This document shows positions 15,636 to 22,933 of a stretch of 34,384 bases of DNA, one piece after another; the first letter of the stretch is position 1, and each line of letters opens with the position of its first letter. The notes beneath the pieces are model-generated. The model saw nothing but the letters and a program-made list of their open reading frames with translations. It was not told the DNA's origin and made no database searches. The position numbers were made by a program, and so were the translations under genes. This DNA is from a virus, in IMG/VR virus record IMGVR_UViG_3300007871_000068, positions 1 to 34,384 of that record. One strand, 5' to 3'.

Positions 15636-15908
15636 TCAGCCGTGGATGGACAGCATCGCTAGGGCTATTATCTCGGGGTCTGTAAGTTGCTCCACGAAAT
15701 CCTGGTCGAATATACCAGTGTCCAGAGACATATAGCCTGTATCATCTTGAATAAGAGCGGCTAGGCCCCCAGGGGTGTCTTGTATCTCTACAAACCTAAA
15801 GCAGTAGTCTGGCTGGTCTGTTTGTTTGACTACCCAGTACGTCTCGCGCTGCAGATCCGTGCCTCCACAAGTGCGGAAGTAGGGGTCTCTAGTAGGCCTC
15901 GAAGACAT
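15636..15908 (-). CDS. beta-barrel-like mini-protein, outlying member of the LxLLG-tail family, 90 aa
   Basis: Last gene of the minus-strand unit. The middle (ETYWVVKQ...YCFRFVEIQ) and end (QLTDPEIIALAML) follow the pattern of the tandem array at 24286-26198: aromatic plus Trp, V-rich strand, a Gly turn, then D-P-E and L-x-M-L. It has no downstream gene, and the Gly of the LLG motif is replaced (MLSIHG). That fits the idea that the Gly codon serves as a ribosome-binding site elsewhere. It overlaps the previous gene by 20 bases. Confidence 0.6.
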   Translation of the reverse strand: MSSRPTRDPYFRTCGGTDLQRETYWVVKQTDQPDYCFRFVEIQDTPGGLAALIQDDTGYMSLDTGIFDQDFVEQLTDPEIIALAMLSIHG

Positions 15909-16395
15909 CTCGCTTAGGGAAGTAAATGATATGGTCGGTTTCAGTGTCGCCCTCGAAGGTAAAGACAGAGAGTTCGATATTCTCTTTGCGTGGGTCGTGG
16001 CCCTCGTTCCGGGCTTCGCTCAGCCAAGCAGCCATAATCCAAGGGGCAGGCACATTAGCCTCGTGGACAAGCAGAAAGCAGGTGTTCACAGAGCACGTAG
16101 ACTCCGCCCAACCGTCCATGTCGGCAACCGCGCGCATACCTGCGTCCTCGTACCAGTTACAAAGCTTTGTGCCTGAGCGAAATGGAGCTTTGTCAACTTT
16201 TCCTACTACAATAATAGGTTCAGTGACCACCACAATGTTCTCCTCCAACACCGGAGCATTAGGCACAGCAGGTCCAATCTCCGCTGTGGGTACAGGATCC
16301 GGGAACGCAGGCCCCACTTGGTTAGCCTTGTAGACAATAAAGCCTACTAGTGCGATGCAAACCATGCCTGCTATTACTTGTTTCTTATTATCCAT
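15889..16395 (-). CDS. membrane-anchored periplasmic protein, 168 aa
   Basis: Start at 16395 (MDNKKQVIAGMV) is chosen because it overlaps the previous stop by 8 bases (ATGGATAA) and has AAGGA upstream; longer readings lie inside that gene. Residues 6-23 form one transmembrane helix. A Pro/Val linker (26-65) leads to a periplasmic domain with several Cys (KLCNWYED, STCSVNTCF) that may be disulfide-linked. No family recognised; an envelope role is likely. Confidence 0.65.
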   Translation of the reverse strand: MDNKKQVIAGMVCIALVGFIVYKANQVGPAFPDPVPTAEIGPAVPNAPVLEENIVVVTEPIIVVGKVDKAPFRSGTKLCNWYEDAGMRAVADMDGWAESTCSVNTCFLLVHEANVPAPWIMAAWLSEARNEGHDPRKENIELSVFTFEGDTETDHIIYFPKRDVFEAY

Positions 16396-16819
16396 TTTCG
16401 TCGTCCTTCTCCATAATCTCTGTGTCATCGTCCCAAGAGACAGTTTCCTCTTGTTCAAGTTGTTTACCTCTCCAGTTGTCATAAGGTGCGCCTTGCACAA
16501 TCTCGTGTTGAATAAAGGCGGCGGCCTTCATGTCTTGGAGCATCATTTCTAGTTCGGTGATGAGTTCATCAAGGGTTTCTCCCATAGGAACCTCGGGGTC
16601 AGTGTAACCAAGCCCTGGGTACTCCTCGCAGACGTGGTAGAGCGTTTGCCCACCAGCCTTGACCACAAGGGGCGCATAGCGCCAATGAAACTCCTCTTCT
16701 CCCTCTTCCGTGATTACTTCTTTAGTCTTGTCCATCCTCTTATAATCCTTACTCAGAAACCAGCGCAGTGCGTGCATCCAAAATGGGTGGGGCAAATGCG
16801 GTGGGTGCCAATTCTTCAT
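16388..16819 (-). CDS. hypothetical acidic protein, 143 aa
   Basis: Starts in an ATGA overlap with the upstream gene. The N-terminus is rich in His, Pro and Trp (KNWHPPHLPHPFW). The middle carries a beta-like segment (PLVVKAGGQTLYHVCEEYPG) and a helix (LDELITELEMMLQDM), and the C-terminus is very acidic (DDDTEIMEKDDENG). No recognised domain. Confidence 0.6.
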   Translation of the reverse strand: MKNWHPPHLPHPFWMHALRWFLSKDYKRMDKTKEVITEEGEEEFHWRYAPLVVKAGGQTLYHVCEEYPGLGYTDPEVPMGETLDELITELEMMLQDMKAAAFIQHEIVQGAPYDNWRGKQLEQEETVSWDDDTEIMEKDDENG

Positions 16820-17307
16820 ATAACTTCTAACATCAGCAAACCAATCACTTCTTGAATATCACCATGATCGTGCAACTCCGCAAGGGGCTCTAGCCTCTTA
16901 TAGAAGATTTGTCGCTTCATATGCGCGTTATCCGCTCGGTGCATGAGGTCTACGAACCAGGCATCAGCCCACCATTGGGTCTTAGGCTTGATCTCGTACT
17001 GGAGATACTCAACGCTGGTGTATGCCTGCATGAGCCCAATGGCATGTCCCACCTTCCTGCGTTCTAAAGCTTTAGCAATCCTGGTGTCCACAAACCGCTT
17101 ACCAGACTTCTCTAGCTGGTTCCAAATAGCTATTGCGGAGTCACAGTGAACATCAACGCTGTCGATCTGTCTCTCGATAGCAGCTAGCTCCTTCTTGCAC
17201 TTAATGGAGCGAGCCTCAGCTTTGATAATGCTGGACTTCTTGTACTGGGCGAGCTGTCGAAGCTCGCTCTTTACATCCTGTCGCCATTTCTTCCAAATAC
17301 GTGCCAT
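16816..17307 (-). CDS. helical protein with the conserved C-terminal domain of 1400-1846 and 17889-18431, 163 aa
   Basis: The start at 17307 overlaps the stop of a 49-aa gene (TAATG) and has AGGAG four bases upstream; a longer reading would cover that gene. Residues 1-65 are basic coiled coil. Residues about 75-163 align with the other two paralogues at AKALERR, IGL...T, W.DAW, R..FY..L and the tail EVIGLLML. Conserved Cys of the others (CGL) is replaced by Ile-Gly here. Function unknown. Confidence 0.65.
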   Translation of the reverse strand: MARIWKKWRQDVKSELRQLAQYKKSSIIKAEARSIKCKKELAAIERQIDSVDVHCDSAIAIWNQLEKSGKRFVDTRIAKALERRKVGHAIGLMQAYTSVEYLQYEIKPKTQWWADAWFVDLMHRADNAHMKRQIFYKRLEPLAELHDHGDIQEVIGLLMLEVI

Positions 17308-17456
17308 TAGCTCCTCAAAAGTAGTGCTCTCTCTACTTGCTCCAGCAATATGCGCATCGTCACACACTTGTCAATGTATTCTGTCTTACCAGAATGGGAG
17401 ATTCTTGCCTTCCACTGTCCATCCCTAGTCTTGTATACATGTATATCAGCGTTCAT
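17307..17456 (-). CDS. small beta-hairpin/helix protein, 49 aa
   Basis: A 49-codon frame is linked to both neighbours by TAATG junctions. The sequence starts MNADIHVYKTRDGQWKARIS and then a helix (MRILLEQVERALLLRS). The pattern of three strands followed by a helix resembles AP2-like or other small nucleic-acid-binding folds, but no match is claimed. Confidence 0.65.
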   Translation of the reverse strand: MNADIHVYKTRDGQWKARISHSGKTEYIDKCVTMRILLEQVERALLLRS

Positions 17457-17887
17457 TAGTGTAGTCCCTCGGTAGCCGGTTCATAAGGTGTGAAGTCTGT
17501 GATTAGGTCGCCCAAGGTCAGGTCTTGCGTAGAGCCACCAGGCACCGTGAGAGTCACCATTGGCTCCCAACCCTCTCCGTGGAGTCTTGGAAAAACGTGT
17601 ACAATGTAACAAGCAGACGGATCGGGGTCATCCTTGAAGCGCCACTCTGCGGTGCCAAACAACTGCTCCAGCTTCTTACACACCAGGTCAGGAAGATTGA
17701 TAACTGTAGGGGCCTCTGTGGGTACAGTCTCCACCGGCTTGCGCCTGTTGAAGAAAGCTTTGAAACGCTGCCACCGGGTCGCAGTTGTTTGTTCCACTGC
17801 ATCCGCAAGGAAGCCGTCCAGGTCTATATCGAAGGCTTCGCTGCCATCATCTGGGATAAACACGAAGCGTCCTTTGATTCCATGCAT
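17456..17887 (-). CDS. hypothetical protein, 143 aa
   Basis: Start at 17887 is preferred because GGAGAG lies 8 bases upstream, across the end of the preceding gene. The protein opens with a beta segment (GIKGRFVFIPDDGS). It then has an amphipathic basic helix (RWQRFKAFFNRRKP) and a domain rich in short strands (YIVHVFPRLHGEGWEPMVTLTVPGG split here). No signal peptide and no known motif. Confidence 0.6.
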   Translation of the reverse strand: MHGIKGRFVFIPDDGSEAFDIDLDGFLADAVEQTTATRWQRFKAFFNRRKPVETVPTEAPTVINLPDLVCKKLEQLFGTAEWRFKDDPDPSACYIVHVFPRLHGEGWEPMVTLTVPGGSTQDLTLGDLITDFTPYEPATEGLH

Positions 17888-17888
17888 G

Positions 17889-18431
17889 TTATTGTCTCTC
17901 CAAGATGAGTAGCCCAGCTTCTGATTGAATGCTCTCGGGGTCATCTTTGTATTGCGCTATGTTGTCGTAGAACACTTTTCTCTTTTGTGCGGAGAAGCCA
18001 GCATCTTTCATGCCCTTGACCATATCTCCTACCCAGGAGGGAGCCCAATGAGCGTCGAGTAGCTCCACTTTGTCCACTCGACATAGGAGCTTGGTCTTCA
18101 CAATGAGGATACCACACGTCTCCTGAAGGTCCCGTGCTATCAAAGCTTTAGCAGTCTTGCCATCGAGCCTCTTGTAGCCCTTCTTGGCCATATTGAACAT
18201 ACGCTTGTTAGCGAGGGTGTTCAGCTTGTCCAAGGTATCCGCCTTCTCGTTGAAGTCATCAGCCTGTGCTTGGTGGCGTGCTGCCTTCTGTCGGAAGTAT
18301 TCCTTGCGAAGCTGTACGTCCTTCATCCCAAACACGTCTGGTAGGTTGGGCGGGAAGCTCCTCTTCTTAGCAGTTCGCATTGGTGCCCCATGCGAGTTGA
18401 CCACCCCATAAGGATCTGAATCATACGCCAT
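17889..18431 (-). CDS. helical protein with conserved C-terminal domain and LLIL tail, 180 aa
   Basis: The start at 18431 has AAGGA at a usable distance and overlaps the HTH-gene stop by 11 bases. Residues 1-85 are basic with a coiled coil (KEYFRQKAARHQAQADDFN). Residues about 92-180 match the proteins at 1400-1846 and 16816-17307: TAKALIARDLQETCGI, KTKLL, a W..SWV motif, R..FYDNI and SEAGLLIL. GGAG of the tail codons provides the Shine-Dalgarno of the next gene. Unknown role, possibly DNA or RNA binding. Confidence 0.65.
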   Translation of the reverse strand: MAYDSDPYGVVNSHGAPMRTAKKRSFPPNLPDVFGMKDVQLRKEYFRQKAARHQAQADDFNEKADTLDKLNTLANKRMFNMAKKGYKRLDGKTAKALIARDLQETCGILIVKTKLLCRVDKVELLDAHWAPSWVGDMVKGMKDAGFSAQKRKVFYDNIAQYKDDPESIQSEAGLLILERQ

Positions 18432-19044
18432 CGTCGTCATCCTTATCTTCCCAGTCAGCATCTTCTATGTCAGCCTCAAGCTGGGGGGCCTCGGGTTCCT
18501 CTAGCTTGTTTAGGGAGCCGTGAATCACGCCACGCAATCGCATCTGCTTTTCCTTCTCGTCCATGTTGTCAAACTCCTCAAAGAAGGGAGCGACCTTGAG
18601 CGTGTGATCGTGCTCGATGGCCTTACGGGCGAGGATGCCAAGATCCATCATTAACTTATTGCTCTTATCACGAGAGGTCATAACCGTATCTAAAGCTTTA
18701 TTAGCCGCTGCTGGGTTCGTGTCCTTATGCTTGAAGAACATCTCCCACGCACGCTGCTCTACCTCGGAATAGAGGGAGACAGTCTCACCTACTACCTGCT
18801 CCTGATCAATGGTGCGACCGATGGCGGCATACACTTCACGGATCTTCTTTAGCTGCGCATTGATATAGGGCTGGCTAACCTCCTCCAACTGGGCAATCGC
18901 CGTCTGGGTGAGCCCCCGAAGTTTGTAGTTCACGATCCTGCGCTGTCGCTCGTTGAGTTCGGCGGGCGGGTCTTTTATCATGTCGTCCATAGCCGCTGCT
19001 AAGTCGGTAGGATTCCTGATTAGTCTGTCATCCTTCTTTGTCAT
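18421..19044 (-). CDS. helix-turn-helix protein, possible terminase small subunit, 207 aa
   Basis: Shine-Dalgarno AGAGGA and an ATG overlapping the upstream gene by 17 bases. Residues 29-68 form a sigma/LuxR-type HTH (ELNERQRRIVNYKLRGLTQ, then AIAQLEEVSQPYINAQLKKI). Residues 85-150 are helical with a TPR-like 'ANKALDTVM...LMMDLGILA' stretch, the HTH-plus-helical layout of many terminase small subunits. The C-terminus is acidic. It could also be a transcription regulator. It lies on the opposite strand to TerL, unlike the usual pairing. Confidence 0.5.
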   Translation of the reverse strand: MTKKDDRLIRNPTDLAAAMDDMIKDPPAELNERQRRIVNYKLRGLTQTAIAQLEEVSQPYINAQLKKIREVYAAIGRTIDQEQVVGETVSLYSEVEQRAWEMFFKHKDTNPAAANKALDTVMTSRDKSNKLMMDLGILARKAIEHDHTLKVAPFFEEFDNMDEKEKQMRLRGVIHGSLNKLEEPEAPQLEADIEDADWEDKDDDDGV

Positions 19045-19228
19045 CAGTTTCCTCTTCGTGGGTACAGCTGCTTTTGTCAGTGCAGATCGGACACTCGAAT
19101 ACGAGACAATCTACTTCCTCTAGCTGCTCGTCCGTATCGTCCAGGTCGGGCTTCTTTGTGCCAGGGCTATGAGCGCCTTGGTGCCTACTCCACGCTCCCA
19201 CTGCCTGTGCTGACCTACGTTTCGTCAT
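19028..19228 (-). CDS. small acidic Cys-containing protein, 66 aa, first gene behind the internal promoter
   Basis: ATG at 19228 is preferred because AGGGAGAG lies 5 bases upstream; an in-frame ATG at 19273 would start at the first base or two of the mRNA (leaderless) and add 15 residues. The C-terminal part, ECPICTDKSSCTHEE, looks like a small zinc site. The rest is charged and probably disordered. Confidence 0.6.
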   Translation of the reverse strand: MTKRRSAQAVGAWSRHQGAHSPGTKKPDLDDTDEQLEEVDCLVFECPICTDKSSCTHEEETDDKEG

Positions 19229-19281
19229 AAGTTCTCTCCCTATTGTTTCCTGTAATTCGTCCCATTTACTCATGTTATAGC

Positions 19282-19310
19282 ATTATAAGTACTATAGTAC
19301 TGGGAGTCAA
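19282..19310 (-). promoter_or_regulatory. strong sigma70-type promoter with internal palindrome
   Basis: On the minus strand TTGACT (19310-19305), a 17-base spacer and a perfect TATAAT (19287-19282). The spacer holds the perfect 14-bp palindrome AGTACTATAGTACT (19288-19301), a likely operator. The -35 box includes the TGA stop of the upstream 45-aa gene. Transcription would begin near 19275. Confidence 0.85.
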
Positions 19311-19444
19311 CTCTTCTTTCCTCTCCACCACTCAGCTTTTTTCTGTAACTCTACTAAATCTTCTGCGTGTGCGGCCAGCAGGGTGAGGGCATCAGCGATA
19401 CGCTTCACGTCTTTAGCCAAATCTGTTAGTGCTGGTATTTTCAT
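19307..19444 (-). CDS. small amphipathic helical protein, 45 aa
   Basis: The frame begins in an ATGA overlap with the lipoprotein stop. The peptide is a single predicted amphipathic helix with Leu/Ile/Ala heptads (LTDLAKDVKRIADALTLLAA), ending in a basic WWRGKKS. It may form a coiled coil. Its stop lies within the -35 box of the downstream promoter. Confidence 0.65.
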   Translation of the reverse strand: MKIPALTDLAKDVKRIADALTLLAAHAEDLVELQKKAEWWRGKKS

Positions 19445-19806
19445 GGGAACCTCTTGTGTGTGTCGGTTTCAGGGCTGTACTCGCGGTACCAGTTGTCCAC
19501 GCAGGTGATCTTGTCTGTTGGTGACGTGGTACAGTCGTATTGAACGGTGCGAACCCAGATGCCGTCGAGCCTCGGGTTAGCGCCATGCTCTACAATGCTT
19601 CGTAGGTAGGTGTCCATGGTATCATAGGTGGTGTACTTCGACTGCACAGTTACAAGGCGGCCAGTACACTCGATATCTAGCGTGCCCATCCACGCCTCCT
19701 GGTAAATGGCCTGGGCCTCGGGCGATAGCGCGCAACGCCCGATGAAAGCCGTGCGGTCACACCCAACTAGGAAAACCAGGGCAATCAATGTAATAAGTGT
19801 TTTCAT
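19441..19806 (-). CDS. lipoprotein with Asp at +2, 121 aa
   Basis: Start at 19806 has AAGGA 7 bases upstream; longer readings cover the preceding small gene. Residues 1-16 are a type II signal peptide with lipobox LVGC (Cys16). Asp17 at +2 is the classic inner-membrane retention signal in enterobacteria. The mature part carries four more Cys (GRC, IEC, YDC, ITC) that could form two disulfides. Function unknown; an envelope-modifying or exclusion role is possible. Confidence 0.7.
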   Translation of the reverse strand: MKTLITLIALVFLVGCDRTAFIGRCALSPEAQAIYQEAWMGTLDIECTGRLVTVQSKYTTYDTMDTYLRSIVEHGANPRLDGIWVRTVQYDCTTSPTDKITCVDNWYREYSPETDTHKRFP

Positions 19807-19807
19807 G

Positions 19808-19915
19808 TTACTTTCCTTCTTTCTTCTTCTTCTTAGTCTTGGCGAATACACACGTATCAGTGCATACACACTTCTTACCGCTGACGCTACAGATAAACTC
19901 TTTCTTCTCACTCAT
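19808..19915 (-). CDS. Cys-rich, Lys-rich mini-protein, 35 aa
   Basis: Starts in an ATGA overlap with the upstream gene and ends one base before the lipoprotein ATG. It holds four Cys in a C-x6-C-x-C-x3-C arrangement (from residue 9) and a Lys-rich tail (AKTKKKKKEGK). It is probably a zinc-binding peptide that may touch nucleic acid. Confidence 0.65.
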   Translation of the reverse strand: MSEKKEFICSVSGKKCVCTDTCVFAKTKKKKKEGK

Positions 19916-20136
19916 ACGTTTCCTAGCAACTCCAGAGCGTAATCGGGGTGGTTCTGACACTCCTCGCACCATTCGGTGAACGGGTGTTCATCTCTGTCTA
20001 TATCCCCAGTCACGTACCGGCGCGGGTTAGGCACTCTAAAATGTGTAGGCAAGTCTGCGCAGGGGACATCCTCTTTGCCGCAGAAGTTGCGAGCAGCAAC
20101 CCCCTTACCCGAATTAATGTGCAGTATGTGGCTCAT
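19912..20136 (-). CDS. zinc-binding mini-protein with LELLG tail, 74 aa
   Basis: Start at 20136 sits in an ATGA overlap with the HerA-like gene. The architecture is shared with 28553-28786, 26539-26787, 26784-27056 and 23084-23512: a strand with His (ILHIN), a Cys-Gly (NFCGKE), about 35 residues, CxxC (CEEC) and a tail HPDYALELLG. Three or four Cys plus His would bind one zinc. The tail codons contain AGGAAA, usable as Shine-Dalgarno of the next gene. Function unknown. Confidence 0.7.
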   Translation of the reverse strand: MSHILHINSGKGVAARNFCGKEDVPCADLPTHFRVPNPRRYVTGDIDRDEHPFTEWCEECQNHPDYALELLGNV

Positions 20137-21521
20137 AGCAGCCCCGTCAGGTAGGCACCCGCAAGCGCAACCACCAGCAAGCCCCAACCTAAGCCAATCA
20201 TTAGGCTCGTGCGAAGAGGATTGCCTAGCTCGACAATCTCATCAGAGATAAGATACTCTTCCTCAATGAGTTGCTCTGTGGCTTCAACCATTGGCTCAGG
20301 GTCAAAGATGTCTACGTTCTCTGTAACAATGGTTTCCGTGTCCTCTTCTTCTACTCGGCCCCGAGCCTTCTCTGCCTCGATGAAGTTAGCTCCGTTGCCG
20401 TATCCCAGGTTGAAGCTGTCGTATAGGTCCACGATTTCCATTGGAACCATCGGGCCTCTAAGCTCACAGTCCACGTTCCTGCTCATAAACATGTTTCCAG
20501 CATCGTGCCTCGCCATCACAAACTCTCGTGGCTTCAGGCCAGCAATGTCTACATCAGCCGACACACCCGCAGCAACCATACCTGCGATCACTCGCTTTCG
20601 GTCCTTATCAGCAGTCATGCGGCCCACGAACCAAGTAGCACAGTTGCTCATGGCCTTGTAGTCGATGTCCACAGGGTTCTGGGTGGCGAGAATCAGGCCG
20701 ACACCAAACGCTCGTGCTTGCTTCAGCAGGAGCATGATGGGTTCCTTCGTGGAAGGGTTAGCTGGGGCCGGTGGGAGCAGGCCAACGCACTCGTCGATTG
20801 CCAGCACCAGTCGAAGCGCATCGCTTCCCTTCTGTGCCTTGGTCCAGCGAAGCACTTCGTTCAGCAGGAAGCTGATAGCGAAGGCTTGTTCTCCCTCGTG
20901 AAGATGTGCGACAGAGTAAACCGTGATTCCCTTGTGAGTCACCAGGTTGTCAATGTCCAAGTCCATCCCGCGTCTCCAAGCCTTGAAGGTGTTAGAGACA
21001 AGCAGGTTGTTCAGCTTGCGAGCCAGGCTCAAGCGAGCCTTAGCAGGGAAAGCCGAATCCAGGGACAGCCCACCAAGCGTGTGAAGGTTGGGCTTGTGAC
21101 AGGTCTGAACCAGGTTCTCCAGTGTGCGCTCTTCCAAAGAGTCCAAAACCGCAGACAGGTATGGGTGCGAGCTACCAGAGATAGGGTCTGGATCCTCTCC
21201 GACCATCGAAAGCAACGCAGCTACAACGCTTGAAGCTTTATCAGGATCCTCCAGGTCTGCCAGAACGTTCACTGCCTCGCCGTGAGTAGCTCCAGGGGTC
21301 AGGCATCGAACCTGCCACTTCACCTCTTGAAGTGCCACGTTCACCATATCTCCCTTGATATCCACCAGGATAACGGGAACCTCTGCGTGGTAGAGTTCTT
21401 CTACCATGCCCACCAGGAGTCCGGTCTTACCAGAGCCCGTGGAACCAAAGACAGCCGCGTGTGTGGTCAAGGCGTCATGGTTCAGTGTGAGAACGTCGTT
21501 GTGTGTGTTTCCTAATTCCAT
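20133..21521 (-). CDS. HerA/FtsK-like P-loop ATPase with C-terminal membrane anchor, 462 aa
   Basis: Start at 21521 (MELGNTHND) follows a strong but slightly distant AAGGAGGA. Walker A is GSTGSGKT (26-33), followed by VDIKGD (53-58), Walker B AIDE (241-244) and the sensor-type ATQNPVD (279-285). This order fits HerA/DUF853-type DNA translocases. Residues about 438-460 (MIGLGWGLLVVALAGAYLTG) form a transmembrane helix. The C-terminal anchor is unusual for HerA and suggests DNA handling at the inner membrane. Packaging is already served by TerL, so DNA entry, segregation or defence are alternatives. Confidence 0.8.
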   Translation of the reverse strand: MELGNTHNDVLTLNHDALTTHAAVFGSTGSGKTGLLVGMVEELYHAEVPVILVDIKGDMVNVALQEVKWQVRCLTPGATHGEAVNVLADLEDPDKASSVVAALLSMVGEDPDPISGSSHPYLSAVLDSLEERTLENLVQTCHKPNLHTLGGLSLDSAFPAKARLSLARKLNNLLVSNTFKAWRRGMDLDIDNLVTHKGITVYSVAHLHEGEQAFAISFLLNEVLRWTKAQKGSDALRLVLAIDECVGLLPPAPANPSTKEPIMLLLKQARAFGVGLILATQNPVDIDYKAMSNCATWFVGRMTADKDRKRVIAGMVAAGVSADVDIAGLKPREFVMARHDAGNMFMSRNVDCELRGPMVPMEIVDLYDSFNLGYGNGANFIEAEKARGRVEEEDTETIVTENVDIFDPEPMVEATEQLIEEEYLISDEIVELGNPLRTSLMIGLGWGLLVVALAGAYLTGLL

Positions 21522-21540
21522 GTTGTTACTCTCTTCCTCC

Positions 21541-22095
21541 TTAGATATGACAGTCAATGACTGTGATAAGTGTGTCTGGGTGAAGGTTGTCCATCTGTGC
21601 TCGAAAGGCTCGTTCCCATTCTTTCTCTCCCGCGTTGCCGTGGGACGTGCCAAACCATCCCATTGACCCTATTTCGTGCCACCCGTTGTCGTTTAGTACT
21701 GCGAATGTAGGCTCTAACTTAGCCAAGTCAACGTCCTTAGCTGGGGACGAGTCCGCATGATTGCCGTCCTTTAGTGGGAGATAGTCCCCCCATCGTCCGC
21801 CTTCTTCGTACCAATCCCATTTGGCGTTGGTGTTACAGGTGCGTCCGTACCGACCGTCCTGCTCCTCGTAGCCCCAATAGCCTTCTGCGTACTCCTGAAT
21901 GTTTTTGTAGTCCTCCTCGCTACCTCCTCTACCTAGAACAGTCAAGGGATAGTCCTTCCAAGCAGCCTCGACCTCCTCTGTCTCGTCTACAAACTCCAGA
22001 AACTCAGGGGGCACAGTATCCATATTGTTTTCCTGATAGGGTTCCATTCGCTCGTCAACGTTGTCTCCGATTACTAGTACGCAGAAGTGGCTCAT
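21541..22095 (-). CDS. conserved phage protein of the MSHFxVLVIG type, 184 aa
   Basis: Start ATG at 22095 with GGAGGAGAG upstream. The opening MSHFCVLVIG and the later KWDWYEEGGRW motif (about residues 90-100) match from memory a protein family found in many phages and some bacteria. It is annotated only as hypothetical. It is acidic and rich in aromatic residues, with no catalytic triad visible. It lies 19 bases upstream of the HerA-like ATPase and is probably co-transcribed with it. Confidence 0.7.
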   Translation of the reverse strand: MSHFCVLVIGDNVDERMEPYQENNMDTVPPEFLEFVDETEEVEAAWKDYPLTVLGRGGSEEDYKNIQEYAEGYWGYEEQDGRYGRTCNTNAKWDWYEEGGRWGDYLPLKDGNHADSSPAKDVDLAKLEPTFAVLNDNGWHEIGSMGWFGTSHGNAGEKEWERAFRAQMDNLHPDTLITVIDCHI

Positions 22096-22096
22096 A

Positions 22097-22261
22097 TTAC
22101 TCTCCTCCAAAGATGTTCTTGAACACGTTTCTCCAGCTAGGCGTGTTCTCCTCGATTTGTGCCTCTAAGGTGCCCCTCTTTGCGATGGCTCTTGCCTCGG
22201 CACATGCCGGGGGAGTTGCGTAGACAGGGCGCGGTGGATTGATCGTCGTTTCTTTACTCAT
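22097..22261 (-). CDS. hypothetical protein, 54 aa
   Basis: The frame begins in an ATGA overlap with the upstream gene and its stop lies one base before the next ATG. It is Pro-rich at the N-terminus (INPPRPVYATPP), with a helical middle and a C-terminal WRNVFKNIFGGE. The GGA-GGA-GAG codons at its end provide the Shine-Dalgarno of the following gene. No function recognised. Confidence 0.65.
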   Translation of the reverse strand: MSKETTINPPRPVYATPPACAEARAIAKRGTLEAQIEENTPSWRNVFKNIFGGE

Positions 22262-22533
22262 CGAATGGCCTCCAGGTCTTGTGTTGAAATAGTAACTTTT
22301 CTTGTGTCGTCTAGGTCGTCCAGGTCAGGTGCGTTTAGTGCATCGTACAGGGACAACAGTTCAAATGTCTCTTCGTCCGTTAGACCACACACGTTCAGGA
22401 TGGAGCGGTCACAGGGATCGCTAAGGTCCAGCTTGATACCGTTCAGGTCTTTCAAAAGCTTCTTGCTCAGTTCTATGTACCTCGACGCTTGCAGCGTTGT
22501 CAGCTTCTTGAGCATGTTTACTGTTTTTCTCAT
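22258..22533 (-). CDS. hypothetical helical protein, 91 aa
   Basis: ATGA junctions on both sides. Residues 1-35 are a basic helix (KKLTTLQASRYIELSKKLLKD). Residues 50-70 (LTDEETFELLSLYDALNAP) are helical and acidic, followed by DDLDD. No motif of known function. Confidence 0.6.
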   Translation of the reverse strand: MRKTVNMLKKLTTLQASRYIELSKKLLKDLNGIKLDLSDPCDRSILNVCGLTDEETFELLSLYDALNAPDLDDLDDTRKVTISTQDLEAIR

Positions 22534-22685
22534 TTCTCTTCCTCGTCTTTCGGTTCGTTTAGGTTCAGTCTCTTTACAAAGTCCTCGGCCTCACCTTGGG
22601 TGGTGAAGCTCACCATTGACGCCATGCGTTGGGTTCGCTTGTCAAAAACGAAGTATGGCCCGTCCCCATGTACCTCGTAAGGCAC
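22530..22685 (-). CDS. hypothetical protein, 51 aa
   Basis: GTG start at 22685, 2 bases after the upstream stop, with GAGG six bases before it; the frame could extend further upstream. It has a short beta-rich domain (YEVHGDGPYFVFDKRTQRMA) and an acidic tail. The layout fits a small adaptor protein but no family is recognised. Confidence 0.55.
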   Translation of the reverse strand: MPYEVHGDGPYFVFDKRTQRMASMVSFTTQGEAEDFVKRLNLNEPKDEEEK

Positions 22686-22687
22686 GA

Positions 22688-22933
22688 CTACCTCAGTGCT
22701 CCGAAGCCAATAGGTGCGTCGGGGTCAGCCTCGGGGTTGACCTGCTCGGGCAGAATATCAACGTTTTCGGGGCAATTCAGCTCTTGGCCAAGTGCCTCGA
22801 ACGACGTTCCGTCTGGTAGCGTGATAGTAAAGCTGTTTCCAAACTCCACCACATCCTTTGCGACGAAGTGGTAGACCTCTCCGTTCTCTGGGTCAGTCCA
22901 CGTAAACTTGTCGCCTGCGTTTAGGTCACTCAT
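22688..22933 (-). CDS. small SH3-like beta protein, 81 aa
   Basis: AAGGAGA lies upstream and the start overlaps the previous stop by 8 bases (ATGAGTGA). The N-terminal half alternates strands and Gly turns (AGDKFTWTDPENGEVYHFV, then a LPDGTSFEAL segment), like the array proteins at 24286-26198. The tail (ADPDAPIGFGAL) is only vaguely like their tail motif, so membership is uncertain. Confidence 0.6.
   Translation of the reverse strand: MSDLNAGDKFTWTDPENGEVYHFVAKDVVEFGNSFTITLPDGTSFEALGQELNCPENVDILPEQVNPEADPDAPIGFGALR

Noticed and set aside
20505-21233. A 242-codon antisense frame inside the HerA-like ATPase
   Set aside because: The sense frame has intact Walker motifs; the antisense product shows no recognisable feature and no ribosome-binding site.
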